From assembly GCF_000002595.2 (NCBI RefSeq), contig NC_057019.1, forward strand, positions 2,290,362 to 2,354,361: a stretch of 64,000 bases of DNA, in the 5' to 3' direction. Made by a program: the position numbers and the translations under genes. Numbering within the stretch: position 1 is the stretch's first letter; every line of letters begins with the position of its first letter. Below are positions 22,674-37,776 of this stretch, piece by piece. The DNA is from Chlamydomonas reinhardtii. Its lineage: Eukaryota; Chlorophyta; Chlorophyceae; Chlamydomonadales; Chlamydomonadaceae. The notes beneath the pieces are model-generated. The model saw nothing but the letters and a program-made list of their open reading frames with translations, had not been told where the DNA came from and ran no database searches.

Positions 22674-24416
22674 TTCTTCGTGTCGATCAGGCGGGAGAAG
22701 GGCAGGTCAGCAGCAAAGAGAGCGCAGGCGTGTTAATTGGAAAGGTACTTCTTACCGTGTCCAAGTTTTAAAATCAAATCGATTGCGATGGTACGCGTGG
22801 CCCCCATCCGCGGCCGCCGGTACACTCGCCCACCCGCCCGATTCCCCCGCCAGCCCGCCCGCCCGATTACCCGAGCAGCTGGCCATTGCCATGCTTACGA
22901 GTAGTCGAAGCCTGCTGCGATGCAGACGGGTCACGGCAGTCTGGGCCGCCCCGCCCCTTGACTGCCATTCTGTTCGAGAGGGTGATTACAGCCCTTGCCA
23001 GCGGACTGCTCTCGCGTCCCCCTCAACTGGCTCGACGTTATCCTCCCATTGTCGCATTGCGGCACACGGAATAAGGCCCAAGTTGGAGTAGCGGGGGGCT
23101 AAATTTCCGTTGCGCAATCGCAGCGTCCCCTCATCATTGCTCCATGAATTGAAACTCACTACCTACGGCCATTGCGTATCCTTGATACTCTCGTTTACTT
23201 CCTTTCTGTGCGTCCGTGAGTCATGTGCAGCACAGCCCTGCCTCGCGGCACGCCGTCCCAGTCAGTACCACACCGCCACCGTAGCAGCCCACATGCAAGC
23301 CCTGCGCACCGGGATGCTTCAAACCGCCACCTAACGGTCCGCACACAGCCGAGCACTCCTACCAGCCGGCAAGCCTTTCCTCCACCGTTTCTTCCTTGGG
23401 GCACACTACCTCGCACCCGCTTGCCGCCAGCACATGAGGGTTACGCGCGTGCTAACACACCATGCTGTGTCTCAGCCACCAGCGCCGGCCCGTCAGTTCC
23501 ACACACGGCGTTGCCCGATACGCTGCACTCGCATGTGCGGCCTTGCCATACCACCCATACCGGTGTCCTGCTGCATCACTCCACGCTATCCACTGCGTCA
23601 GCGGCGGATGTCCTATCGTTCTATGCCGATATGACATCAAGTGGGCTTGCGCCCTCGTGTTCCTTCACACCTCATAGCAAGGTCAATTCATACGTGTAAC
23701 GGATACAAACAAAACTGTGTGCAGCCTTTGACACCAAAGGACGTGCCTCGAGACAGGGCGGCCCGCAAACCCTACCATGCACGGTTGCCCAAATGCATTA
23801 GATGACAATGATAAGCACATTAACTCTAACTGCACACGTGACAAATCTCCGCGCTCGACAATCCCTTGTGACGGTTGTGGGCTTCAGCCGTGAGGCTTGC
23901 CTGCGCTGTGGGCGCCGATACATGAGAAGCAACTTGCGAACCGATGCTACCCAGGCCCGCCCCGCCCCCCGCTAGCCCCGCCCCAATCACAACACGCTCA
24001 CCAGAGAGCTATGCTCATGCGCGTCACACACGAAATAGCGCAGTGCGGACGTTGATGGTGGAATTCCTATTCAGCGGTCGCGCTGCAAGGAACTATCCCT
24101 AGGCCGCAAGGGCTCAGCCACCCACGGATGGGCTGCAGGCGCGTGCCGGAGCAGCCCCTCCCAGGAGCCGCTGCTGCCTGCTGGAGTACAGTGCCCGTAC
24201 AACGCCGCAGGGCTGCCTCAAACGCCAGGTCAGCACTTTGGCCGTCTGCACTGTAAGCGCAATAGCTGCAATAGGTGGCCGCTTGCTGCCGCCCTCCGCA
24301 TGCAGAGCTGCCACGCCAATGCCCTGAAGGTGCCGCGCCGCACCGCCGCGTACCGTAGCGCCTCACCCTCCGCCGCGCCGCTGACATCGCTGCCGCCTGC
24401 TGCTTGCACCGCGCCT
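22674..24416. other. Intergenic region between b5 and STY kinase genes
   Basis: Contains the promoter of the tail-anchored b5 (near 22674 and rightward) and the 3' UTR of the kinase (near 24416 and leftward). ORFs on both strands lack recognisable domains and read like random high-GC frames. Confidence 0.5.
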
Positions 24417-28008
<3,592 letters not shown>

Positions 28009-29394
28009 TGGCGCTGCACCTAGAGCTACTAAGCTACCATACGAGGAGGATATCCCAAAGCCAGGCTGGTGTAGGACCGTCACCATCCCCGCGCAACAAA
28101 GGCGGCAACAACAAAGCTAGCAGAATCGCAGCAGACGTAGTTAAGTCATCGTGTATATCAAGTGCGGGGTTAATTGCAGCGGACGCGTTAGGGCGCGAGG
28201 AATATGGCACAGACCGCCATGTCAGCATTATAATGCATCGGCGCAAAGTTCAAACCATGACTTGGCTAAAGCGTCTAAGACATCATATGCATACTACGTA
28301 GGGATCTGGCGAGCAGCTATTCGCGGAAGCGGGCGTTCGCATGCCTGAGGACGGTTGGAGCGGTCGTCCCGACGAGCAAGCACAGGTAGCATTCGTGCGC
28401 ATTAATCTCGGAGCCAGCAATATCAGGTGCAGCCGGTTGAGTGCCCACGTCACGCATGGTCGCGCGGAATTGACATTGCGGCCTCAACAGTCCACTGCGT
28501 TTTCGTACGCGCGGCGCTTGCAACCAGGCGCGATGGTTGTAAATACGTTCAGGGTACAGTTATATGTTTGGGTACAGCTACGCGGCGAGGCTGCCAGCGC
28601 GGCTGCAGCCGCGGCGCAGCGGCACCAGCGGCATTGGACCAAATATGAGCTGTTATGGGCGTGGCCGTATGTCTTTGCGACTGCATCCCGCTCAGCCAGG
28701 GGTGGGCCGCCGCCGCTGGCGAGAAGGGCCCTAACCACATTTGGTCGCCCACGGCATCCAGGGGCGGAGGGGCCCAAAAATGCCCGATGTTTAGCGTGTG
28801 GGGAGCTCCGCCCCCACCCCACCCCCCCACCACCCGGGAAGGGGTAGTTCGCGAGGTTCGGGGACCGTATGCAGCCCCACGCGGCGAGAATGCACCTCCA
28901 GAAATGAGTGTGCGATGGGACAGTGGTAAGGCAGGTTGGTGAAGTCCCGTAGGGTGCAGCTGATTCCCAGACCCCAGCACCCCCGGAAATGACGGAAATG
29001 CCCAATCTTTCTCGAGGGCCTGTATTGGGGGCCCGTTTCTTGCCGCTCCTCAAAGATGCAAACCCTGCCTAGCGGCTCCTCCATCAGGCCCCCCCAGCAG
29101 CTACCAGCAACGGTGCAGGTGAAGCCAATTTGTAGCCCAGGCGTTCACGGCCACCACCTTCCATTGTCCCCATAGCTGAGCAGGACACGCCAGATGCGGC
29201 TGCCTGCACCGATGCACGGATTCCCAGCTCCACAAACGTGTCGCTTCTCAGCATTATCTGTACCACTCATGTCTTGGCACTACACAGCGCTAGAGTCTCT
29301 TGCGTTCCAGGTCCGCACGCCCGCGTCCTTGCATCCATCCACACATGGACAGATGGTCACCGAGAGAGGGGCATGACATCGTGTGCACGGAGGC
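28009..29394. other. Intergenic region upstream of the STY kinase
   Basis: About 1.4 kb without a recognisable gene. The kinase promoter should lie near 28009-28350. The right half (about 28660-29060) is C/G-rich and contains a dispersed repeat (see 28899-28978). Confidence 0.5.
28899..28978 (-). repeat. Dispersed repeat, copy 1 ('AGCTGCACCCTACGGGAC')
   Basis: Read on the minus strand, this stretch aligns along about 80 bp with 52649-52733 on the plus strand, sharing the cores CAGCTGCACCCTACGGGAC, CCAACCTGCC and CTGTCCCATC. Both copies are intergenic. Family unknown. Confidence 0.7.
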
Positions 29395-32300
29395 TCAACG
29401 CCGCACTTGCCGCCGACTTCCCCACTCCGCGGTGCTCCAGATACCCCGGCGCAGCTCGCTTCCACTGTCTTCGTCCCCATCTTGCCCTTGATCTAGCTCC
29501 AGGCTGGCCCCGCGGTGCCCTTGCCCATTTCCGGCATCACCGTCCTCCACTTCCACCTCTTCCACCTCCACCTCCTGCTCATCCTCCGAGTATTCCTCCT
29601 GTGCCGCATCCGATTCTGAGTACTCCTCGTCCTCTGCCTCCTCCACCTCCCGATTGTCATCCTGCTCGCCGTCCACATCCGCCCCGGGGTCCACCTCATC
29701 ACCGTCAGAATGGCCCGGCGCGGGGGGCTTGGGCGCAGCTGCAAGCGCCTTCACCAGCGCGCTGCATTTCGTGACGTTTCCGCAGTGGTCCAGCCGCGGC
29801 GCGTTGGCCTTACACCACGAGATTTGCCTTAACGCATCTACGCGCAGCTTCAGCCGCTCCTCCTGTAAGACAATGCGGCGGGTATGCACGAGTAAGCGCT
29901 AACAACTATTGATGCAGTCCTGTGCATGCCCCACTGCCCTCTGAGCTGCAGCCATACGGTGGTCCCTACCGGCCGCCCGCGCACCTGCTCCTGGCCGGTG
30001 ATGTAGGTGGTTGACTTCTTGATTACGTAGCCACGTGCCGTGCTGCCCCACAGGTGAATCACCTGCGCGAGAAAACAATACCGGCCGCGACACTGTCAGT
30101 CCTCTGCGAGTCATGGTGCAAATGCAAATGGTAGCGCCTCTAGCGTACAATGGGGAGGCCCCAAAGCCATGCGGCGGAACACACCTCGCAGCCGATGAAG
30201 TCTTTCGTGCGGATGTGCCCTTCCTTCCAGAAGCGCTTGGCCTTGGTCAGCCTGGCCAGGCATTGCGCAAGAACATAGCGGTAAGAGTGATCCCGTGTGC
30301 TCTCTTACACACGGATTCGCGTTTCCCTTCTCCCGCAATCCCAAACGCACCGTATGCCTAGATACACGCCAGGGTCAACTTGGCCCGGCAGGTGCTCCAT
30401 CGCGTGCATGGGCGCATGCTCGTACACGATGGTGAGCGCCTTGGGCCCGGCGCTGATCCAGTCCACAGCACGGTAATGGCGCGGGATTTGTTTGAGCACC
30501 TCGAACAGGTACTGCAAGACAAGGAGTCGGTTGCAGACGGTGGATAATGTCATGCAGCTGTGCCAACAGGCGGAAGGCACATGGACTGTTAATAAAGATC
30601 TGCTCGCCTGCATCCATGGACATCCCCCCTGCCAACTCACAGGGTGCCCTGCTTGGAAGAACATGACTGCACATTCGAACCAGTTTGAATCGCTGAGTGC
30701 GCGGACCAGCTTGTTCACGTGGTTGTGGCTGTGGGTGTCACGAGGAAAGCGGGAGTGCGGGTTGGTTGCGCAGGAACGTTGAAAGGGTTAAGAGGTTAGT
30801 GCAAGGCGTGCCAGTTTTACTTGGCTCTCGCGTCAGTCCCGCCCACTGGGTCTCAGCTACCGCACCTGATGGGCCTCATGACCAGCACGTCGGTGTCCAT
30901 GTAGATGCCGCCGTGCTTGTACACCTGCACGTGTGGGAGGTGGGTGTCGGCAGGTCATCGCACAAGCCCGGGTTTTGCTGTGGGCCAGCAGCCTCCACCG
31001 AACCGGCGTCCAGCCTACCCCGTAAGAACTACCGTAGGCCCATCCCCCCCCCCTCCCACGGCTGCTGTCTACTTCGCTACAATACTCTGTATCAATCTTT
31101 GCAACCCCTCCCCCGCGCCCCCCCACCAGTGCCCGCATACCGCTCACCAGCGCAAACCGCATGAGGTCAGTGACGTGGCTGAACCAGTACTTGCCCGCCT
31201 CCAGCTCGGCCCGCTTCTCTACGTACCACGAACTCAAAGGCGTGTCCTGGGGCAGCAGCAGGCGGCCGGATGCGGCTAGTTGGGCAGGAGAAGCATGGCC
31301 GCTGCCGCATGCAACATGCGGGTTTGCTACCCGCACGGTGCAGGCTGGCATGCATTTCTCCATCTCGACACGTGCGCGGCAAGGCACGAGCTGGCGAGCC
31401 GCAGGCTTCCCCTGCATACGCTGCAACGGCGGCCTTGCCTACATCCCGGCAAGCCTAGATCTCACGTGTGTGGAGCGGTGCCGTACGTCACCTCATCGTC
31501 CCGCAAGCGCGGGGTACCGTATCACGCACGCACCAGCCATCCACCCACATGCCGTACATGCACTCTCGCACCTACCTGCAGCACGTCCTCCACGCTGTAG
31601 CGCGTCAGGTACACGCCCCGCCGCCGCCAGCCCAGCTCTTCCATCTTCTCCTCGCTCAGCTGGTTGGCCAGTAGGTACACGCCGCCGTGCGCGCCCGGCC
31701 GCTCGAACTGCCGCGCGTAAGCCTAGGGCATGCAGGCGCCGTGCAAGGTGCGTGCGTGGGGCGTACGGTAAGCTCAAGCGCGCGTATGTGCGTGTACGAT
31801 ATGCTGGTAGTGGAGCCCCGGCCCATAAAGCATTGCAGCGCCCATCGCACGAGTTGAGGCCCTCTGCCCCATGCCAACCCGCCCCGTTGACGCCGCCGGC
31901 ACACGTATGGGCTCCTCAGTGAACCCAAAACGACTTGAACCCTGCCGTGCCGTGACTTGCTGCCCGACTCACATTGATGACTGATGAGATGCACTCCACC
32001 GCCAGTGCGTCCAGCGTCTCCGGCCCCGTCGTCCACGTCTGTGGGGAGGGCCAGCGCATGCGTGTGCGGGCGTGAGCAATGGGGGTGAGGAGCAATGAAG
32101 CAAAGAGGCCCGTTCGCAGCGCAGACCGCGTCCACAAGCTGCGATCTCTCAGGACCCCCCATGGGGTCTTCGCAAGAAGAGCCCAGCAGACAGGTTCTCT
32201 CAGGGGGGGGGGGGGGTTCCCGCAAGTAGCGGTGGCCAGCAGAGCCGCAAGGTTCGCAGACCCGGGTTTGGTCAGTGTTCCCCAGCCGTCAAGAAGGTCC

Positions 32301-32477
32301 ACCCACCAAGAAAATGTTTCCAAGGGCGCCGTCATCAAGCGGCTGTCTAATCTCCTTGTAGTTCGCGAGGAATGGCCGCGGCGCGACGCTCGCCTTCAGC
32401 GACCGTAAGCGCGCATAGACAGGCGGGGATACTATGCAGAGCGTTAAGAGTGCAAATAGCGTCCGATTGTTAATCAT
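29395..32477 (-). CDS. DXD glycosyltransferase (GT32 / alpha-1,4-galactosyltransferase-like), array copy A
   Basis: Ten minus-strand exons (32307-32477, 31973-32038, 31576-31722, 31148-31246, 30866-30924, 30641-30728, 30351-30511, 30185-30251, 29985-30062, 29395-29862) give 467 aa. Residues 7-22 (LFALLTLCIVSPPVYA) are a type II signal anchor. TWTTGPETLDALAVECISS follows. The sugar-nucleotide site is VYKHGGIYMDTDV with DTD at 171-173. Downstream lie FECAVMFFQAGHP and DWISAGPKALTIVYEHAP, which resemble the C-terminal part of alpha-1,4-galactosyltransferases. Then VIHLWGSTARGY and, in the last exon, a Cys-containing block and a strongly Asp/Glu-rich tail. It is expected to be a Golgi lumenal transferase of unknown donor and acceptor. 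The start at 32477 was preferred over an upstream in-frame ATG at 32591 because it opens directly on the anchor. Confidence 0.85.
31067..31115 (+). repeat. 'GTCTACTTCGCTACA' intronic repeat, copy in gene A
   Basis: Contains CTGCTGTCTACTTCGCTAC and CAATCTTTGCAACCCC and runs into a C-tract. Further copies are at 35104-35152, 46907-46939 (partial) and 47165-47216 (reverse orientation). It lies in the intron between the exons of copy A that encode LMRFAL and VYKHGG. Confidence 0.75.
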
Positions 32478-33084
32478 TTGGACGCGCAGCTGGAAGGCTG
32501 TCGCGCCAGCAACTGCACGTTGACTCAAAGGAGCTGCGCCCCCAAGACGGTAGTATGCATCACAAACAACAGTTCGGACATATCTGTGCAAACTGGTGCG
32601 CGTGGAAAGCTGGCCCGTTTCAAGTAAGATTTTTGAGCTCTCTGTTTTTTGCTGAACGCGCCTTCCAGTGCTTACTCGGTTGTGCCGGTCAAATCTACAA
32701 GTTATTATGAAGTAAATAACAGATAGACGAGCTTGGGCCGCTCAGCCCAGAATGGCGGGCGTTCGTCAGCCCCGATCGTGTTCGTGGGATTGCGTCGGGC
32801 CCAGGCCGCCTCTACAGCCCTTTAGCCAGCGCAAATTTGGTCTACCCACGGCAGTCATGCATCCTCCCGCCCCTTTTCGCCATGTGCGGCGTTTTACTCC
32901 AACGCAAATCATTCACGCGGTGCCCCTGCGTCCCCTGGCCCTGCCTGTGCCCGGCAGCAACTCAATGACGAGTGTGGTGGGAACGAATGCGTACGAACCG
33001 TCAGTCTTGCCGTCAGTCATTACCTCGTCGGTCTGCCAGATCATACGACGCTCAAGCTGTAACTCACTCCTTCCTCGTGTGACG
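32478..33084. other. Intergenic region between glycosyltransferase copies A and B
   Basis: About 600 bp holding the promoter/5' UTR of copy A and the 3' UTR of copy B. No TGTAA was seen on the minus strand. Confidence 0.5.
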
Positions 33085-36000
33085 CTACCCGTGCCTTCGT
33101 GTTTTGCGCGCGCCATCTACCTCGCCGCTATCTACTTCAGTCTCTCCTGCCCCCTCGTCACCCGTCTCCTCATCGCTTTCATCACCGAACCCCTCTGCAC
33201 TCGTTTCGCCCTCCTCAGCACCCTCCTCCTCTCCAGCTCCGGTGCGGTCGGCGTTCCAGCCCTCAGCTTTTCCGTCATTATCTACGCTATCTAATCCGGT
33301 CTGATCGGCCGCCCCAGCTGACTTCCTAGACGAAATGGCCAGCGCCTTCGCCTTGGCACTACACGCAGTGATGTTAGCGCACTTGTCGAACCGCGGGGCG
33401 CGGCTGCGGCACCACGAAATTTGCCTCAGCGCATCCACCCGCTGCTTCAGCCGCTCCTCCTGCGAGCGTGGAACATTGTAGACATTGGGACGGGTGCCGA
33501 TGCTACCTATCACCCCCGCCAGTCCCGTCAGTGATGACCGAGGACACCCACCGCCGACGCACAGCCTCGACAGCAGTCACACGTGCGTACGCCAAGTACC
33601 GTGCAGCATCGCCCCACGCGTGCAACCCTCGTCACGCATCCGCACCTTGCCCAGTGCCCATGCCTCTACGCTACCTACGGCGTGCCCCACTGCCCTCTGA
33701 GCTGCAGCCATACGGTGGTCCCCAGCAACCGCCCGCGCGAACCTGCTCCTCGCCGGTGATGTAGGTGGTTGACTTCTTGGTCACGTAGCCACGTGCCGTG
33801 CTGCCCCACAGGTGGATCACCTGCGTGGGAACACAGCTTCATATCCCGTCCATACGTCCATAAGTTCCAAGGCCCGCAGCGCACAGGGGCTTGCACTGTT
33901 GCAGGGAAGGATTGCATATGCGCGACCGCGGCAGGCACACGCGCGCCTGGAGTGGACGGGTGCAGTTCAATCCGCCAGCGCACCCAGCACGTTCCCAAGT
34001 CTGAGCCCCTTATTAACGGCTCCTTAATAGCTGGGCAGCACTTCCTTCGACTCCCACGCACGCACCTCGCAGCCGATAAAGTCCTCCGTCCGGATGTGGC
34101 CCTCTGTCCAGAAACGCTTGGCCTTAGTCAGCCTGCCACCACCGGCGCGCGAGGGGCCGGGGCAAGGAGAAAGGGGCACATGGCTTGGAGCAAGGCGCAG
34201 GAGTACGTAGTTACCGAGCTGCGCAAAAGCAGACGTACTACGCCCATCCGCTCTTAACACCCGTGCAGGATACCGTACGTGCACCCACGACCACCCACCC
34301 ACCGTATGCCCAGATAAGCGCCTGGCACAACTTGGTCTGGCAGCTCGTGGAGGGCGTGCGTGGGCGCGTGGTCGTACACGATGGTGAGCGCCTTGGGCCC
34401 GGCGCTGATCCACTCTGTACCGCGGTAGTGGCGCGGAATCTGTTTGAGCACCTCAAACAGGTACTGCGAGCAGAGGGGCGCAGCCCGGCGGAGTGAGGAT
34501 TGTGGATGGCGGACCTAAGCGGCAGAATGTTGCGGCTGCGTGGTGTGCCGTGCGCTTGTGCCATGTCAAGTAAGCAACTGGGATGCCGCCCCAGCCCCTG
34601 CCGTGGCGCGGCTGAAAATAACTCACGGAGTGGCCAGCCTCAAAGAACATTACGGCGCACTCGAAGCAGCTCGAGTCGCCCACCGCACGGACCAGCTTGT
34701 TCACGTTCGCAGGGCTGCGAGGTACAGGAGCAATGGAGGCAACCCTGTAACGGCTCGCAATGTTGTATCAATTGTTTCCAAGTGGTGGTGAGGCGCTGTT
34801 GAGGTGGCATACTGGCTCCGGCATAGCAGCCAGAGTGCGCACACAAAGCAAGCGCACGCAGAGCTCGTAGCAGCTAGTAGTTCACGACCGGTGTGTCGTA
34901 CCGCACCTGATGGGCCTCATGACCAGCACGTCGGTGTCCATGTAGATGCCGCCGTGCTTGTACACCTGCAGGTGTGGAGGTGGGTGTCGGAAGGTCATCG
35001 CACAAGCCCGGGTTTTGCCGTGGGCCAGCAGCCTCCACCGTACCGGCGTCCAGCCTACCCCGTAAGAACTACCGTAGGCCCATACCCCCCCCCCCCCTCC
35101 CACGGCTGCTGTCTACTTCGCTACAATACTCTGTATTAATCGTTGCAACCCCTCCCCCGCGCCCCCCCACCAGTGCCCGCATACTGCTCACCAGCGCAAA
35201 CCGCATGAGGTCAGTGACGTGGCTGAACCAGTACTTGCCCGCCTCCAGCTCGACCCGCTTCTCTACGTACCACGAACCCACAGGCGTGTCCTGGGGCAGC
35301 AGCCGGGCGGGGGAAGGGGCGGGGCAAATGCTACTACGTGGGGGCATCGTGCAGATAGGGCACGTGAACAGGAATTCGACCAAGAAAAGGCCATAAACCC
35401 GGAGCGGCCAGAGTGGCAAGAGGGTCATCACAGCGACCGCAGCGCTGCCATGGGATCCTGTCGCTCACTTGTGCAGCCGTGCCACACTAAAAGCGCACGT
35501 GTGCAGCATACACGTGCGCCCACCCACCTACCTGCAACACCTCCGCCACGCCGTACCGCACCAGGTGCACTCCCGGCCGCACCCAGCCGTGTGCGTCCAT
35601 GTCGGCCTCCCGCAGCGCGTTGGCGAGCAGGAACACGCCCCCCGCCGCGCCTCTGCGCTCATACTGGTGCGCATAGACCTGTGGGCGGGCGGGCAGGCGC
35701 AGGCGGACGCAAAAGTGGCGGCAGTCATAAGCTTTATGGTGCAGCTGGGGGTGCAATGTGTTGAGAAGTGGCGGTCAAGGCATTTGCGCGCGCCAGGCCC
35801 CCCTGCGTGAAGCCGGTGTTCAGCAGCCGTGCCAACATTTGCGAGCGGTCAAGACATTGGCGGCCTCGTCCCTCAATTTTATGAGTTTAATTCCCTGCGC
35901 AAAGCCCACGGGAAGGTGCGGGTCCCGTCCCTGCCTTGCTGCCCGTGCCGTGCTCGCTCCGACCCACATTGATGACTGATGAGATGCACTCCACCGCCAG

Positions 36001-36443
36001 TGCGTCCAGCGTCTCCGGCCCCGTCGTCCACGTCTGTGGGGAGGGCCAGCGCATGCGTGTGCACGCGTGAGCACCGGAGGTGAGGAGGACCAGTGCAGCG
36101 CAGGGCTGCCGGCCTTTGCCAGTGAATGCGCGGAACAGGGGTCCCGCCACTGGCTGGACTTGGTGTTCACCGGGGCGCAACCTGGCGCTACCCCATCCCC
36201 ACCATTCCCCGATGTCCCCCTCGCTGCAGAGCCCCTATAACCCTTGCCCCGCAGCCCTCGGTGGCCTGACGATCCCCTCAGACCGACCAGGAAGATGTTG
36301 GCGGTGTTGCCGTCGTCGAGCCACTGCCGCACATCCGTGTAGTTCACCACGAGCGGCAGCGGAGCCAGTGCCGCGAGCCCGCGCGCAGTCGCAGTTACAA
36401 TTATCTGGCATATTATGGCCTGAAAGGCCAGCTGGACAATCAT
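33085..36443 (-). CDS. DXD glycosyltransferase, array copy B
   Basis: Ten minus-strand exons (36288-36443, 35968-36033, 35532-35678, 35192-35290, 34907-34965, 34627-34714, 34303-34463, 34066-34132, 33743-33820, 33085-33459) give 431 aa. All intron positions and phases match copy A. The N-terminus MIVQLAFQAIICQIIVTA is a signal anchor. The DXD motif is again VYKHGGIYMDTDV (DTD at 166-168). WISAGPKALTIVYDHAP, VIHLWGSTARGY and an acidic tail follow. Exons 2 and 5 are identical in DNA to copy A (66 of 66 and 59 of 59 bases), and the intron upstream of exon 5 is nearly identical, while exons 1, 3, 6 and 10 are clearly diverged. This patchwork points to gene conversion. Function as for copy A. Confidence 0.85.
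35104..35152 (+). repeat. 'GTCTACTTCGCTACA' intronic repeat, copy in gene B
   Basis: Nearly identical to 31067-31115 and in the homologous intron, so it was inherited with the gene duplication or spread by gene conversion. Confidence 0.75.
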
Positions 36444-37776
36444 GATACAAGTGGGCGTGCATCGAGGGGCCCGCAGTATTTCCCGCAGCAGTCCTTAGGC
36501 CCAGTCTGGCATCTCAATAATTTATTCAATGTAGACATGTGGTTTAAACGGCATCTACGGCCAGCAAAACTCTGCGGACAACGAGTTGACTGTAAATTTG
36601 CGCTAGCATTGGGTTGAGGTGGCCTAGTTAAATTAGCATTATCTTAAGTATCACAGGCACTGGGTTTAATCAGGAAGTTCTATCCGTGGAACCGGGGGAG
36701 CTGTGTCAGACGGATGGGGTGTGGGCCTGTGGGGACGGGACTCTGTGATGAGGTCCGAAGGCAAGCGCAAGCAACACACACGTTGACTGCATCCATGTGT
36801 TACATCTGATCATCGGATACACCAGGATGCGCCGGCCAAAGGGCAAAGAACTAACGCCAACACGATCACTGTACAGCGCGACGTGCACACCGGGCACCCA
36901 CACTGCCGGTCGTCTCACACCCTGCTCGCCCCCGCCTGTTTGCTTCAGCAGGCTCTGTCACCCAGTCACCCATACGCGTATACTTCAAACTTTCCTTTAT
37001 AGCCGCTAGACATTGCCCTGCATGGCTAACGCTCCCTTACGACACGCAAGTCACGAACGTCATACTGGTAATCATACAGTGAACACCCCCCGCCTTGTAC
37101 TACGTGCAGGCAATCTCCTCCCCCATTTGCACCATCCTCCCCCATGGAAAACTTTATAAACCTTGTATACCTAATCTCGAGCCAGCCCCCACATAGGCGT
37201 TCGCTCTTCAACGCCTGTCAGCACACTAATAGCTGCGTGTTATGAAATGCAGCACAAGCCCGGCATAGCGGAAACAGCGCTCCTGCGCTTGCATGTGCCA
37301 GGCAGCAATACGCCCTCCGTAGTAGTCAGGCGACACGAGGCGAGCACGCGAGCACTTCGATTACCCATGCGAGGACAGGTCACACGCCCACGCACACTTA
37401 CGATGTCAGGGTCAGTCCTGCGACATTCCAACTGGGACGCCACACCAGGCCCCCACATTCGACTCCAGCACAGCGACGACGAGCCGCAGCAACCACGAAG
37501 TATTTGAGCCAAGCTTATAACGTTTCGGTAGTCGCTGCGACATGATTGTGAGCTTATGGCTACCCAGGTGATCCGGGTATGAGTACTGTGCCGCCTGACA
37601 GTCCTTGTGGACTCTGCCGAAGAGCAGCTGGCCTCAAAACATCAATCGGCAGCAGGACTTCAAAATGCGATTGGTCATACACCAATACTTCGATAGCAAA
37701 CAAAGGCACCAGCCTTGCTCTGGCGCGTGCGTGTACACCATCTGTACAGTCTACGCGACCATGCAGCTGCCGGCAC
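36444..37776. other. Intergenic region between glycosyltransferase copies B and C
   Basis: About 1.3 kb, AT-richer than the genes. It should contain the copy B promoter and the copy C 3' UTR. Small ORFs show no domain. Confidence 0.5.
36800..36804 (-). promoter_or_regulatory. Candidate poly(A) signal TGTAA for copy C
   Basis: TTACA on the plus strand, about 970 bp past the copy C stop. No nearer candidate was seen on that strand. Confidence 0.3.
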
